From positions 248,001 to 312,000 of the forward strand of contig NZ_JAXCJK010000001.1 in assembly GCF_035181385.1 (NCBI RefSeq): DNA of 64,000 nucleotides. The letters run 5' to 3'. Of this stretch, positions 1-8,305 are shown in pieces. A program made the translations under genes and the position numbers. Below the pieces are notes generated by a model that was not told where the DNA came from, did no database searches, and worked only from the letters and a program-made list of their open reading frames with translations. Position 1 is the stretch's first letter; every line of letters begins with the position of its first letter. This DNA is from Moraxella sp035181385. Its GTDB lineage: Bacteria > Pseudomonadota > Gammaproteobacteria > Pseudomonadales > Moraxellaceae.

Positions 1-15
1 TTGTGAGGAAGTTTT

Positions 16-570
16 ATGGACTTTGCATTTTATTGGAGTCATACTGACGCTGTTAGCAAAACCTTATTCTTTATTTTGTTTGCTTTGTCTGTCGTTTCTT
101 GGGTAGTTGGTATTATTCGTGTGGTGCAGTCGTGCAAATTGGCAGGTGGCATTGGCGATGACCTAAGACAGTCTGTATTGAGTGTATCAACAGAACTTGA
201 TGGCTTGGACTTTGGTCAAAAGAAAATGGTTGTAGAGCAAAAATTATTGCAAAATATTGCACGCTATCGCTATGAGATGGAGAAAGGTCTGCCTGTTTTG
301 GGTACGACAGCTTCTATCGCACCTTTTATTGGCTTGTTTGGTACGGTCTGGGGTATTTTTCATGCCTTACATGGCATTGCCAAAAGTGGTCAAGCAGGTC
401 TTGCTCAGGTCGCAGGCCCTGTGGGTGAAGCACTGATCATGACGGGCTTGGGTTTGGCGGTGGCGATTCCTGCGGTGGTGTTTTATAATATCGCAACTCG
501 TACCAATAAGCGTGCAATTCATGTTGCTAATGATACAGCCCACCAAATCCTAGCTGAAACCGCACGATAA
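16..570 (+). CDS. exbB: ExbB/TolQ-type proton channel subunit
   Basis: Inner-membrane channel subunit that, with ExbD, passes protons to energise TonB-dependent uptake of iron compounds and similar ligands across the outer membrane. Three membrane segments are visible (about residues 16-36, 93-118 and 137-159), with the family signature GLFGTVWGIF in the second. The protein has 184 residues, shorter than the roughly 240 of E. coli ExbB because the N-terminal extension is missing. An AGGAAG ribosome site lies just before the ATG. It is followed 16 bases later by exbD, so the pair is an operon; a tonB gene may lie left of the window but cannot be seen. TolQ is the alternative, but the exbD partner and short length favour ExbB. 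Confidence 0.88.
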   Translation: MDFAFYWSHTDAVSKTLFFILFALSVVSWVVGIIRVVQSCKLAGGIGDDLRQSVLSVSTELDGLDFGQKKMVVEQKLLQNIARYRYEMEKGLPVLGTTASIAPFIGLFGTVWGIFHALHGIAKSGQAGLAQVAGPVGEALIMTGLGLAVAIPAVVFYNIATRTNKRAIHVANDTAHQILAETAR

Positions 571-586
571 ATAAGAAGGGGGTATC

Positions 587-988
587 ATGGCTTTTGAATT
601 GGGTAACAATGAAGATGGTGGTATGAATGAGATGAATCTCATTCCGCTTATTGATATCATGTTGGTATTGATGATTATTTTTTTGGTAACGGCAACGGTA
701 CTAAACCCAACGGTGCCACTTGATTTGCCAAAAACTACCGCAAGCATCAACGAGCAGCCACCAGAAGTACTGCAAATTAGTATCGATGACAAAGGTGATG
801 TCTATTGGGACAGCGAAAAAATTGATTTGATGGAATTGGAAAAACGCTTTGCTGATGAAGTTGCCAAAGGTGCTGATCCACAAGTGCATTTGCGTGCTGA
901 CCGTGAAAGTAAATATGACATGGTTGCACAAGTGCTTGCCGTCGCCAGCACCACAGGGTTGTCAAAGATTGCTTTTGTGAATGAATGA
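587..988 (+). CDS. exbD: ExbD/TolR-type biopolymer transport protein
   Basis: Partner of ExbB in the proton-driven motor that powers TonB. The 133-residue protein has the expected plan: a short cytoplasmic start, one membrane helix (about residues 18-38) with the conserved protonatable Asp at residue 23 in the string PLIDIML, and a periplasmic domain. Its start follows a good GGGGG-type ribosome site 16 bases after exbB. A strong terminator directly downstream closes the operon. Confidence 0.9.
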   Translation: MAFELGNNEDGGMNEMNLIPLIDIMLVLMIIFLVTATVLNPTVPLDLPKTTASINEQPPEVLQISIDDKGDVYWDSEKIDLMELEKRFADEVAKGADPQVHLRADRESKYDMVAQVLAVASTTGLSKIAFVNE

Positions 989-1008
989 TTTTTGCATCGG
1001 CTTTAGTG

Positions 1009-1037
1009 AAAAAACCTTACAAATTGTAAGGTTTTTT
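1009..1037. terminator. Bidirectional intrinsic terminator of exbD and the rnfB-like gene
   Basis: A perfect 12-bp stem (AAAAAACCTTAC with GTAAGGTTTTTT) encloses a 5-base loop. It has a T run on the + side and an A run on the other, so it can end transcription from both converging genes. Confidence 0.85.
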
Positions 1038-1871
1038 TTATGAGTCTGATTCTAAAATTTGCAACTTTTGGGTCAATTGTGCTAATTGTTTGCGTAAATC
1101 ATCATTATCACGAATGGATAATTGTTTGTTGAGTTTTTTGATTTGTGTGCGAAGTTTGGCATTGGCGATGGTGTTTTTGGCGGTGTTTTTATCAATGCTC
1201 ATCACAGTGGTCTCGTTGGTAGTAATGACATTTGCCATGGCAGATTCTACTGTGCTTACAACAGGTTTGGTGCCATGTTTGATGTTTGTTTCAACACGAT
1301 TTAGGTGATGATGGTAGCGTTTTCTTAGGTGGTTTTGCTCATCGGTTCTTTCCTCATCACTTAAAATTCTTGGGTATTCTACCAAATCAATGCAGTCCAC
1401 AGGGCAGGGGGTTAGACACAGTTCGCAACCTGTACATAGTTCGGTGATGATGCTGTGCATGTGTTTGGCAGTACCAATAATAGCATCAACAGGGCAGGCA
1501 GGAATGCATTTGGTGCAACCAATACAATCACTTTCGTTGATGACCGCTCGGACTTCAATAGGGCGTGAGGTGATATCATTGGTATGCCATTTGCTAGGCG
1601 TGGCAGTCATTGGGGTGGCATTTAAAATACTTGTGATTTGATCGGTAACAGCCTGACCACCTGGTACACACAAATTCGGTGCTTCGTCATTAATGACAAC
1701 GCCATACGCATAGGGCAGGCAACCATCATGATGACCGCACAATCCGCACTGAGTTTGTGGTAGGATTTTATCAATTTTGGCGATGGCAATGCGTTTATTC
1801 TCTGGCAGAGCATCTATCTTTAAAGGGCTGAATAAAACAGGCAGGTTTTCTAATCGGATGGTGATGGTCAT
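1038..1871 (-). CDS. RnfB-like iron-sulfur protein without the membrane anchor
   Basis: Electron carrier related to RnfB, the ferredoxin-like subunit of the Rnf complex. In order it has: an Fe-S domain with Cys42, 45, 51 and 68 (LPQTQCGLCG start; one residue longer between the second and third Cys than is usual for RnfB), two [4Fe-4S] ferredoxin motifs (Cys116/119/122/126 and Cys146/149/152/156), and a C-terminal tail after about residue 230 that looks like a coiled coil. The hydrophobic N-terminal helix of true RnfB is absent, so it is probably soluble. No other rnf gene is in the window. The partner and substrate are unknown. Confidence 0.75.
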   Translation of the reverse strand: MTITIRLENLPVLFSPLKIDALPENKRIAIAKIDKILPQTQCGLCGHHDGCLPYAYGVVINDEAPNLCVPGGQAVTDQITSILNATPMTATPSKWHTNDITSRPIEVRAVINESDCIGCTKCIPACPVDAIIGTAKHMHSIITELCTGCELCLTPCPVDCIDLVEYPRILSDEERTDEQNHLRKRYHHHLNRVETNIKHGTKPVVSTVESAMANVITTNETTVMSIDKNTAKNTIANAKLRTQIKKLNKQLSIRDNDDLRKQLAQLTQKLQILESDS

Positions 1872-1920
1872 GGCTGGTAAATGTTAGCGGTTATTATTGT
1901 TATATTAAATGTAAGCAATA

Positions 1921-2760
1921 TTATGCAAGTTGGACGACTTTTTGAATGAGTGCGTGAGCAATGGTGCCAACTTTTGGTATGATTGGCAGTTTGTCTGTGT
2001 CAAAAAACCGTGCCTCTGCCAATTCACTTTCTTGCAAAACCACATCGCCGCTTTGATAATCAGCAATAAAGCCAATCATAAGATTACTTGGGTAAGGCCA
2101 AGGTTGAGAGCTTATGTAGCGTATATTGTCTATTTTTAAACCGACTTCCTCTGCAACTTCACGATGCACGCATTGTTCTAAGGATTCGCCCGCTTCAACA
2201 AAGCCAGCTATCAAGCCATACATGCCGATGTCTTTATGGCGTTGGTGTAAGGCGAGTAGGATTTGGCGTTTTTGATTGTCAGGGTTGATGCGTGTGATGG
2301 CAGTGATCACGCAGGGCTGTATTCGTGGGTAGGCACGATGATGGCAACGACCACACATCATGGCGTGTTCAGAATAATGTGATTTGGTGGGAGAGCCACA
2401 ACGAGAACAAAACTGATGGTCAGCTTGCCAAAGTATGAGTAAAATGGCACGACTGATGGCATGAGCTGTGTCTATGTCTAAATAATTGACCACATGACGA
2501 TATGCTAAAAATGACAAAGATGTAAATTGTGTGCTGTCAAATTTATCGCCATAGCAGTGGATAAGCCCCATGCTAATGGCATAATCTTTATGAATGGCAA
2601 AAATTGGCCTAAAGGCAGATGTTGCCAAAATACCATCATGAATTTCACTAAATTCAAGAGATATGCCATGCTCGTTTAATTCGCCCGTTAAGACAGCAGG
2701 GGTGCCATGTTCATCGCACAGTACGCCATCTTTATCAATCACATAATATGACACGCTCAT
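1921..2760 (-). CDS. nudC: NADH pyrophosphatase NudC (NAD-capped RNA hydrolase)
   Basis: Nudix hydrolase that cleaves NAD(H) to NMN(H) and AMP and, in E. coli, removes NAD caps from RNA. A four-Cys zinc ribbon (Cys118, 121, 136, 139) precedes a full Nudix box at about residues 187-209 (REVAEEVGL core), followed by the NudC-specific string SQPWPYPS at 218-225. I chose the ATG at 2760 (279 residues) because it overlaps the TGA of the upstream rnhA-dnaQ gene as ATGA, which implies translational coupling. A further in-frame ATG 21 bases upstream lies inside that gene. Confidence 0.9.
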   Translation of the reverse strand: MSVSYYVIDKDGVLCDEHGTPAVLTGELNEHGISLEFSEIHDGILATSAFRPIFAIHKDYAISMGLIHCYGDKFDSTQFTSLSFLAYRHVVNYLDIDTAHAISRAILLILWQADHQFCSRCGSPTKSHYSEHAMMCGRCHHRAYPRIQPCVITAITRINPDNQKRQILLALHQRHKDIGMYGLIAGFVEAGESLEQCVHREVAEEVGLKIDNIRYISSQPWPYPSNLMIGFIADYQSGDVVLQESELAEARFFDTDKLPIIPKVGTIAHALIQKVVQLA

Positions 2761-4082
2761 GATAGCACCTGTGTACGCCAAGCATGATCTGCATCTGCAT
2801 CGCTTGCTGATGCTTTGAGTAGATTTGCCAAATCTGAAAGATTGCCAAAGCTGGCTTCGCTGGCTGTATCACCAGTCTGGTCATCAGAATATTCCATGTG
2901 CATGGCGATTTGACCACCTGTCATGGCCAAATATACTTCAGCCAAAATCTCAGAGTCAAGCAAGGCTCCGTGGAATGTACGATCTTGTTTGCCAACATTA
3001 AGACGGCGAACTAATGCGTCCAAAGAGTTTTTTTGACCTGGGTAGAGTTCTTTGGCAATAGCAAGTGAGTCAGTCACCTGCACCTTTTCGGTAAAATCAC
3101 CCAGACCTACCTTGCTAAATTCCATATTCAAAAAACGCATATCAAATGACGCATTATGAGCGATAATTTCACTACCAATCATAAAATCATAGATTGCTTG
3201 TGCAACATCAGCAAATTTTGGCTTATCAGTCAAAAACTCATTTGAAATGCCATGCACTCGGATAACTTCATCATCCATGATTTTATCAGGATTGATATAT
3301 ACATGTAATTTATTGCCTGTAAAGCGTCGCCCCACCATCTCAATGATACCCACCTCTACGATGCGGTCGCCACCTTGGTCATCAAAACCTGTAGTTTCTG
3401 TATCCATGATGAGTTGGCGGTTTTTTGTGCCACGATTAACAGGCTCTGGTAATATCGCCCAAAAATCAGGATTGGCACGACGAGTGTTGCCATCGTAGTT
3501 TGGATTTTGGTTGTTGTCAGGGCTGATGGTAAAATTTGTTGTCATAGATGCTGCCAAAGCTGATTTGGGTGCATCATCATTGTCATCTGCACGACTGTCT
3601 GGGCTGTTATTTTCGTTTTTAATCAATTCCTCACCAAAGCCTAATACGCCTTGATTGGCAAGGTTATCCGCCATTTCGTTGCCTGCGTGTCCTGCGTGTC
3701 CTTTAACCCATTGCCAATCAATCGATCGGTTTTGTGTGAGTGTATCTAGCTGTTGCCACAATTCAACATTTAAGACAGCTTTTTTATCCGCTTTACGCCA
3801 ACCGTTTTTTTTCCAGCTGTGTATCCATTTGGTGATGCCGTCTTTGACATAGCCTGAGTCTGTCCAAATTTGGATTGGCATATTGGTGGGGGTGCGTTTT
3901 AGGGCGGTGATTGCCCCCATCAGCTCCATGCGATTGTTGGTGGTATCAGGCTCTCCGCCCCAAATGTTTAAAATATCGCCATTGGGGTAGGTGATGTGTG
4001 TGCCAAATCCGCCAGCACAAGCACCTTCTTTGCCATTGCCTTTGCAGGCGCCATCGGTGTAAGCGATGATAAAGTCAGTCAT
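2757..4082 (-). CDS. rnhA-dnaQ: Fused ribonuclease HI and DNA polymerase III epsilon subunit
   Basis: One 441-residue chain carries two enzymes. Residues 1 to about 150 form RNase HI, which cuts RNA in RNA-DNA hybrids, with catalytic Asp10, Glu53, Asp75, His129 and Asp139. A hydrophilic linker of about 70 residues follows. Residues from about 222 form the DnaQ 3'-5' proofreading exonuclease, with DTETTG at 227-232, an HNASFD motif and a HGALLDSE motif. QIAMHM at 391-396 resembles the beta-clamp-binding motif of epsilon. Separate genes are usual in enterobacteria; from memory, the fusion is shared with Acinetobacter and relatives. nudC follows with a 4-base overlap. A clear promoter and a triple 11-bp repeat lie upstream. 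Confidence 0.93.
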   Translation of the reverse strand: MTDFIIAYTDGACKGNGKEGACAGGFGTHITYPNGDILNIWGGEPDTTNNRMELMGAITALKRTPTNMPIQIWTDSGYVKDGITKWIHSWKKNGWRKADKKAVLNVELWQQLDTLTQNRSIDWQWVKGHAGHAGNEMADNLANQGVLGFGEELIKNENNSPDSRADDNDDAPKSALAASMTTNFTISPDNNQNPNYDGNTRRANPDFWAILPEPVNRGTKNRQLIMDTETTGFDDQGGDRIVEVGIIEMVGRRFTGNKLHVYINPDKIMDDEVIRVHGISNEFLTDKPKFADVAQAIYDFMIGSEIIAHNASFDMRFLNMEFSKVGLGDFTEKVQVTDSLAIAKELYPGQKNSLDALVRRLNVGKQDRTFHGALLDSEILAEVYLAMTGGQIAMHMEYSDDQTGDTASEASFGNLSDLANLLKASASDADADHAWRTQVLS

Positions 4083-4116
4083 GATTGTTGGTCTTTTAGT
4101 GATTGTTGTATGATTG

Positions 4117-4149
4117 CTAAATATTAACTAAATATTAACTAAATATTAA
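4117..4149. repeat. Three perfect tandem copies of an 11-bp unit
   Basis: CTAAATATTAA is repeated three times without a mismatch (4117-4127, 4128-4138, 4139-4149). It lies between the predicted promoter of rnhA-dnaQ and its start codon, so on the transcribed strand the leader carries TTAATATTTAG three times. Copy number could vary by slippage. Confidence 0.9.
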
Positions 4150-4161
4150 AATGGATAAAGT

Positions 4162-4190
4162 ATTATAAATCATCATGCGGTTTTTGTCAT
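4162..4190 (-). promoter_or_regulatory. Predicted sigma-70 promoter of rnhA-dnaQ
   Basis: On the - strand, ATGACA (4185-4190) is separated by 17 bases from TATAAT (4162-4167). Transcription would start near 4155 and give a leader of about 70 bases containing the 11-bp repeats. Confidence 0.6.
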
Positions 4191-4240
4191 TTTTAAGAAA
4201 GCAAATGTTGTGATTTTACTAAAAAATTTTGTCAAGAATT

Positions 4241-4249
4241 TGTTATAAT
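4241..4249 (+). promoter_or_regulatory. Extended -10 promoter element of the TrmB-like gene
   Basis: TGTTATAAT matches an extended -10 box 45 bases before the ATG. No convincing -35 box is visible at the right distance. Confidence 0.4.
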
Positions 4250-4293
4250 GGCATCTATCATTCGCTAAATGTCATTCACCAAAAAGAGCCGTC

Positions 4294-4977
4294 ATGACCG
4301 ATTTATCCCAAGTTCATTTACAAGCACAAGAGAATTTGCCATCGCAGGAGTTGTCGCATTATTTTGGGCGTAAGTTTCGTAAAGAAGCGGTATTTGCCCC
4401 AAAAAATGTACCAACTGTTAGTACCAACCTTCCATTATTTTTGGAGATTGGTGCAGGCAAAGGCAAGCACGCCGTATTGTTTGCCAAGGCAAATGCTGAT
4501 AAGCATTTGATTGCCATTGAACGCACAAGTGAAAAATTTGAAGCTTTTCATAAACTTGCCACCAGCGAAAACTTGACCAACCTAACCGCCATTCATGCTG
4601 ATGCAATTGCCTACACCGCTCATCACATTGCCCCAAATTCACTTGATGGTGTTTTTATTCTTTATCCAAATCCAGAGCCTGCCAACAAAAATCAGCGTTG
4701 GCTAAATATGCCTTTTTTTGAATTTCTCATTTCTCGCATGAAAGCGGGAGCGACCATTACAATTGCTAGTAATATTGGTGAGTATATTGATGAAGTAAAA
4801 CAGCTGCTTGATCAAGTATGGTTGTTGCCTTATGAGTGTTTTGAGATTGATAAGGCATCGGCTCGCACGCATTTTGAAATCAAGTATTTGACTCGTGGCG
4901 AGCTTTGTCAAGAGTTGGTTATTTTAAAACCAAATTATTACCAAACTCGTTTTGACGCATCAAGTATTGACCAATGA
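4294..4977 (+). CDS. TrmB-like SAM-dependent methyltransferase
   Basis: Rossmann-fold methyltransferase of the TrmB family, which makes 7-methylguanosine at position 46 of tRNA. The SAM-binding stretch FLEIGAGKGKH is at about residues 49-59, followed by an acidic strand end (IAIERT). The catalytic signature is atypical: canonical TrmB has FPDPWPKKRH, here the same place reads LYPNPEPANKNQRW. The general fold assignment is firm but the tRNA m7G activity is not, and a canonical TrmB may exist elsewhere. The stop overlaps the next gene's start by four bases, so the two genes are probably co-translated. Length is 227 residues. Confidence 0.7.
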   Translation: MTDLSQVHLQAQENLPSQELSHYFGRKFRKEAVFAPKNVPTVSTNLPLFLEIGAGKGKHAVLFAKANADKHLIAIERTSEKFEAFHKLATSENLTNLTAIHADAIAYTAHHIAPNSLDGVFILYPNPEPANKNQRWLNMPFFEFLISRMKAGATITIASNIGEYIDEVKQLLDQVWLLPYECFEIDKASARTHFEIKYLTRGELCQELVILKPNYYQTRFDASSIDQ

Positions 4978-6200
4978 AAACTCACCAAAAAAGTGTTGCC
5001 ATCATTGGGGCTGGTGCCTCAGGATTGATGGCGGCAGAGACTTTATCTACGCAGGGTGTGTCCGTCTATGTTTATGAGCAAATGCCTACCGCAGGGCGAA
5101 AAATTCTCATGGCTGGAAAAACTGGTCTTAATATCTCTCATAGCGAACCATTGGACTTATTCATCACTCGCTATCAACCCCATGCCATAGGTGATTTTGT
5201 TCGCACTTTCAATGCTAAGGACATTCGTGCGTGGCTGTCTTGTCTTGGTATTGACAGTTATGTTGGTTCTAGTGGCCGAATTTTTCCTGTAGAGATGAAA
5301 GCCTCTAAATTTTTAAGAGCGTGGCTAAGTCGTTTGACCAAGCAGGGTGTGAGCTTTTATTATCGTCATCGCTGTGTGGGCGTGGCCGATGATGTGGTGA
5401 GTTTTGAGCGATTGGATAAGTATGGCAAAGTGATTGATGAATTTTCCCAAAAGTTTGATGCCGTCATCTTGGCGTGTGGTGGTGGTTCGTATGCTCGTTT
5501 GGGTTCAGATGGATTGTGGCAAAATTGGTTTTGTGCCGAAGCATTGACCCCGCTTTATGCCAGCAATGTTGGTATCATTCGCACTTGGTCGCCTTTCATA
5601 CAGCACATCTTTGGACAGCCATTAAAAAGAGTAAAAGCGAGCGTGGGTGGTGAGTCTGTATATGGCGATATTATCATCAGTCATTATGGCATGGAAAGCG
5701 GAGTGATTTATCAGCTTAATCGTGCGATGCAAGATCAAATTATACGGTGCGGTAAAATCAGCCTGACGCTGGACTTGTTGCCTCATAAATCATTTAATGA
5801 GATTGCTAGGGTTGGTCATCGCACCAAAAAGCAGTCTTTAAATAACGCTCTTAGAAAAGCAGGGCTGGACCCTGTAAAAATTGCTTTAATGAGAGAATGT
5901 ACACAAAAATCCGACTGGTCGGATTTAAATAAAATGCTGAGCTTTATTAAAAGATTGCCCATTAAATTTGATGGTTTTCGACCAATAGATGAAGCGATTA
6001 GCACAGGTGGTGGGATCAAGCTATCTGCTTTGAGTGATGGTTTGCAATTTAAGAACAATCCCCATGTTTTTGTTGCAGGCGAGATGCTTGATTGGGAAGC
6101 ACCGACTGGCGGTTATCTTTTGACAGCGTGTCTTGCAATGGGGCATGTTGTGGGCAATGGCGTGATGAATTTTTTAAATGACATGACCAAAACAGTCTAA
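4974..6200 (+). CDS. HI0933-family FAD-dependent oxidoreductase (flavoprotein)
   Basis: Flavoprotein of the HI0933/YhiN superfamily, apparently the PP_4765-type subgroup. The N-terminal dinucleotide-binding motif IIGAGASGL is at residues 10-18, and AGRKILMAGKTGLN and the C-terminal GEMLDWEAPTGGY strings are typical of the group. Length is 408 residues. The substrate of this family is not established, though it is widespread in proteobacteria. It is coupled by an ATGA overlap to the TrmB-like gene, which suggests but does not prove a role near RNA modification. No terminator follows, but a new promoter-like element precedes serC. Confidence 0.8.
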   Translation: MKTHQKSVAIIGAGASGLMAAETLSTQGVSVYVYEQMPTAGRKILMAGKTGLNISHSEPLDLFITRYQPHAIGDFVRTFNAKDIRAWLSCLGIDSYVGSSGRIFPVEMKASKFLRAWLSRLTKQGVSFYYRHRCVGVADDVVSFERLDKYGKVIDEFSQKFDAVILACGGGSYARLGSDGLWQNWFCAEALTPLYASNVGIIRTWSPFIQHIFGQPLKRVKASVGGESVYGDIIISHYGMESGVIYQLNRAMQDQIIRCGKISLTLDLLPHKSFNEIARVGHRTKKQSLNNALRKAGLDPVKIALMRECTQKSDWSDLNKMLSFIKRLPIKFDGFRPIDEAISTGGGIKLSALSDGLQFKNNPHVFVAGEMLDWEAPTGGYLLTACLAMGHVVGNGVMNFLNDMTKTV

Positions 6201-6272
6201 AAATATCATGAGTACAAATTGTAAATTTGTGATAATTTTGTCAGATTTTCCGCCATTTTATTAAAAATCTGC

Positions 6273-6278
6273 TACAAT
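6273..6278 (+). promoter_or_regulatory. Candidate -10 element for serC
   Basis: TACAAT preceded by TG at the extended -10 spacing (TGCTACAAT), 51 bases before the serC ATG. Confidence 0.4.
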
Positions 6279-6328
6279 GACACCGCCTTTTTATTTTGAT
6301 GACTCATAACTATTAACTGGAAGTAATC

Positions 6329-7411
6329 ATGAATCGTTTAGCCAATTTTTGTGCAGGTCCTGCATCTATGCCGACTGCTGTTTTACAAAAAGCACAAGAT
6401 GAAATATTAAACTGGCGTGGTACTGGTGCATCTGTGATGGAAATCAGCCATCGTAGTGCTGATTATACTGAACTTGCCACCAAAGCCGAGCGGGACTTAC
6501 GCAAGCTGATGAATATCAGTGATGATTATGCGGTTTTATTTTTGCAAGGTGGGGCGGCATTGCAATTTTCTGCCATTCCTTTAAACTTACTAAACGGCGG
6601 TGTGGCAGACTACCTAATCACAGGTACATGGTCGCAAAAAGCCTACAAAGAGGCTAAGCGATATGAAACATTGGGCTTGGGTAAAATTAACTTAGTCGCC
6701 CAAGGTGATGGTACCGATGTGCCAAATGTTGATACTTGGCAGTTGTCAGGTAAAGCGTCTTATTTTCATTATTGTCCAAACGAAACCATTCATGGCGTAC
6801 AAATTTTTGACACACCAAAGGTGGATTCTGCGATTGTGGCAGATTTGTCATCATGTATTTTATCTGAGCCAATTAATGTTGATGATTTTGCTTTGATTTA
6901 TGCAGGTGCTCAAAAAAATATCGGACCTGCTGGTCTGACTTTGGTTATCGTGCGTAAAGACTTACTAGAACAAGCATCTGCTTGGTGTCCAAGTATCATG
7001 AACTATAAAAGTCAGTTTGAAAATGACAGTATGCTAAACACGCCCTCAACTTATGCGTGGTATCTGTCTGGTCTTGTGTTTGAGTGGCTACTTGAAAATG
7101 GTGGTGTAGAAGCCATTGCTAAGCTGAATCATGCCAAGGCGGATATGCTATACCGTGCGATTGATGAAAGTGATTTTTATAGCAATAAAGTGAATCCAAA
7201 GCACCGCTCCATCATGAATGTGCCATTTCAACTTGCTGATACAAATCTTGACAAGCTTTTCTTAGAAGAAAGCAAAAAAGCAGGCCTGCTTAATCTTAAA
7301 GGCCATCGTGTAGTAGGCGGTATGCGTGCCAGTATCTATAATGCCGTAACACTTGAACAGGTGCAATCACTTGTTGTCTTTATGAAAGAATTCGAGCAAA
7401 GATACGGCTAA
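6329..7411 (+). CDS. serC: Phosphoserine aminotransferase
   Basis: Converts 3-phosphohydroxypyruvate and glutamate to phosphoserine in serine synthesis, and acts on the matching intermediate in pyridoxal phosphate synthesis. It is a class V PLP enzyme with 360 residues, the usual length. The PLP lysine is Lys196 in AQKNIGP, and the N-terminus NFCAGPASMP and the C-terminal GGMRASIYNA are typical. It has a GGAAGT ribosome site eight bases before the ATG. gloB starts 68 bases later in the same direction. Confidence 0.95.
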   Translation: MNRLANFCAGPASMPTAVLQKAQDEILNWRGTGASVMEISHRSADYTELATKAERDLRKLMNISDDYAVLFLQGGAALQFSAIPLNLLNGGVADYLITGTWSQKAYKEAKRYETLGLGKINLVAQGDGTDVPNVDTWQLSGKASYFHYCPNETIHGVQIFDTPKVDSAIVADLSSCILSEPINVDDFALIYAGAQKNIGPAGLTLVIVRKDLLEQASAWCPSIMNYKSQFENDSMLNTPSTYAWYLSGLVFEWLLENGGVEAIAKLNHAKADMLYRAIDESDFYSNKVNPKHRSIMNVPFQLADTNLDKLFLEESKKAGLLNLKGHRVVGGMRASIYNAVTLEQVQSLVVFMKEFEQRYG

Positions 7412-7479
7412 TTTTGACTGAGATTGGATACATCATTAATGAACAGTCCACCATGATAAAGATACCAAAGGGACAAACC

Positions 7480-8256
7480 ATGCCAACCATCTGTGCGATT
7501 AAAGTTTTTAAGGATAACTATATTTGGATTATCAGCCAAGATGGTCAAGCCATCATTGTTGATGCAGGCGATGACAGGCCTGTGCTAGATTATCTACAAA
7601 CCAATCAATTAACGCCCATTGCTATGCTCATCACGCACCATCACAATGACCATGTGGGCGGTGTGGCGGCTGTAAAATCTGCTTATCCTAGTATGCAAAT
7701 TTTTGCTCACCATGAGCATGGAGTGGATACTAGCTTTTTTGTCAAAGAAGGTGATGAGTTTACTTTGCTTGGGCTTGATTTTAAGGTGTGGCACACGCCA
7801 GGGCATACCGACACGCATTTGTCTTATTTGTGCGATATCGGCGGGGTTTGTCATGTATTTTGTGGTGATACGCTGTTTAGTGGCGGTTGCGGTCGTGTGT
7901 TCACAGGAACAATTGCTGAGCTGTTTGAGAGTATATCAAGATTTAGTCAGTTGCCAAGCGATACGCTGTTTTATCCTGCACACGAATACACACTGAATAA
8001 TCTAAAATTTGGTTTATCCATCTGTGCTGATGCGGTTAAAGATGGCATACAGCTTGCCATTAAGCAAACTCAAAAAAAACTGGACATGGGGCAGATTTCC
8101 TTACCAACTACGCTTGATAAGGAACGAAATATCAATGTTTTTTTGCAGGTTGACCATCAAGGTATGATTGACAACATTCAAAAACAATGTACCATCAAAG
8201 ACAGCTCGCCATTATCGGTATTTGCTACTTTGCGTCAGCTTAAAGATAATTTTTAA
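7480..8256 (+). CDS. gloB: Hydroxyacylglutathione hydrolase (glyoxalase II)
   Basis: Metallo-beta-lactamase-fold enzyme that hydrolyses S-lactoylglutathione to lactate and glutathione, the second step of methylglyoxal detoxification. The metal-binding THHHNDH motif is at residues 52-58, with later metal ligands in HTPGHT, CGDTLF and PAHEYT. I chose the ATG at 7480 because AAAGGGA sits seven bases upstream and the protein then begins at the conserved MPTICAIKVFKDNYIW region, giving 258 residues, the usual length. An upstream TTG would add 22 unconserved residues. Confidence 0.93.
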   Translation: MPTICAIKVFKDNYIWIISQDGQAIIVDAGDDRPVLDYLQTNQLTPIAMLITHHHNDHVGGVAAVKSAYPSMQIFAHHEHGVDTSFFVKEGDEFTLLGLDFKVWHTPGHTDTHLSYLCDIGGVCHVFCGDTLFSGGCGRVFTGTIAELFESISRFSQLPSDTLFYPAHEYTLNNLKFGLSICADAVKDGIQLAIKQTQKKLDMGQISLPTTLDKERNINVFLQVDHQGMIDNIQKQCTIKDSSPLSVFATLRQLKDNF

Positions 8257-8305
8257 TATCAATCTGTTTTTAATCGCCACCAAAAAATGTTCAATTGATG
8301 ACATT

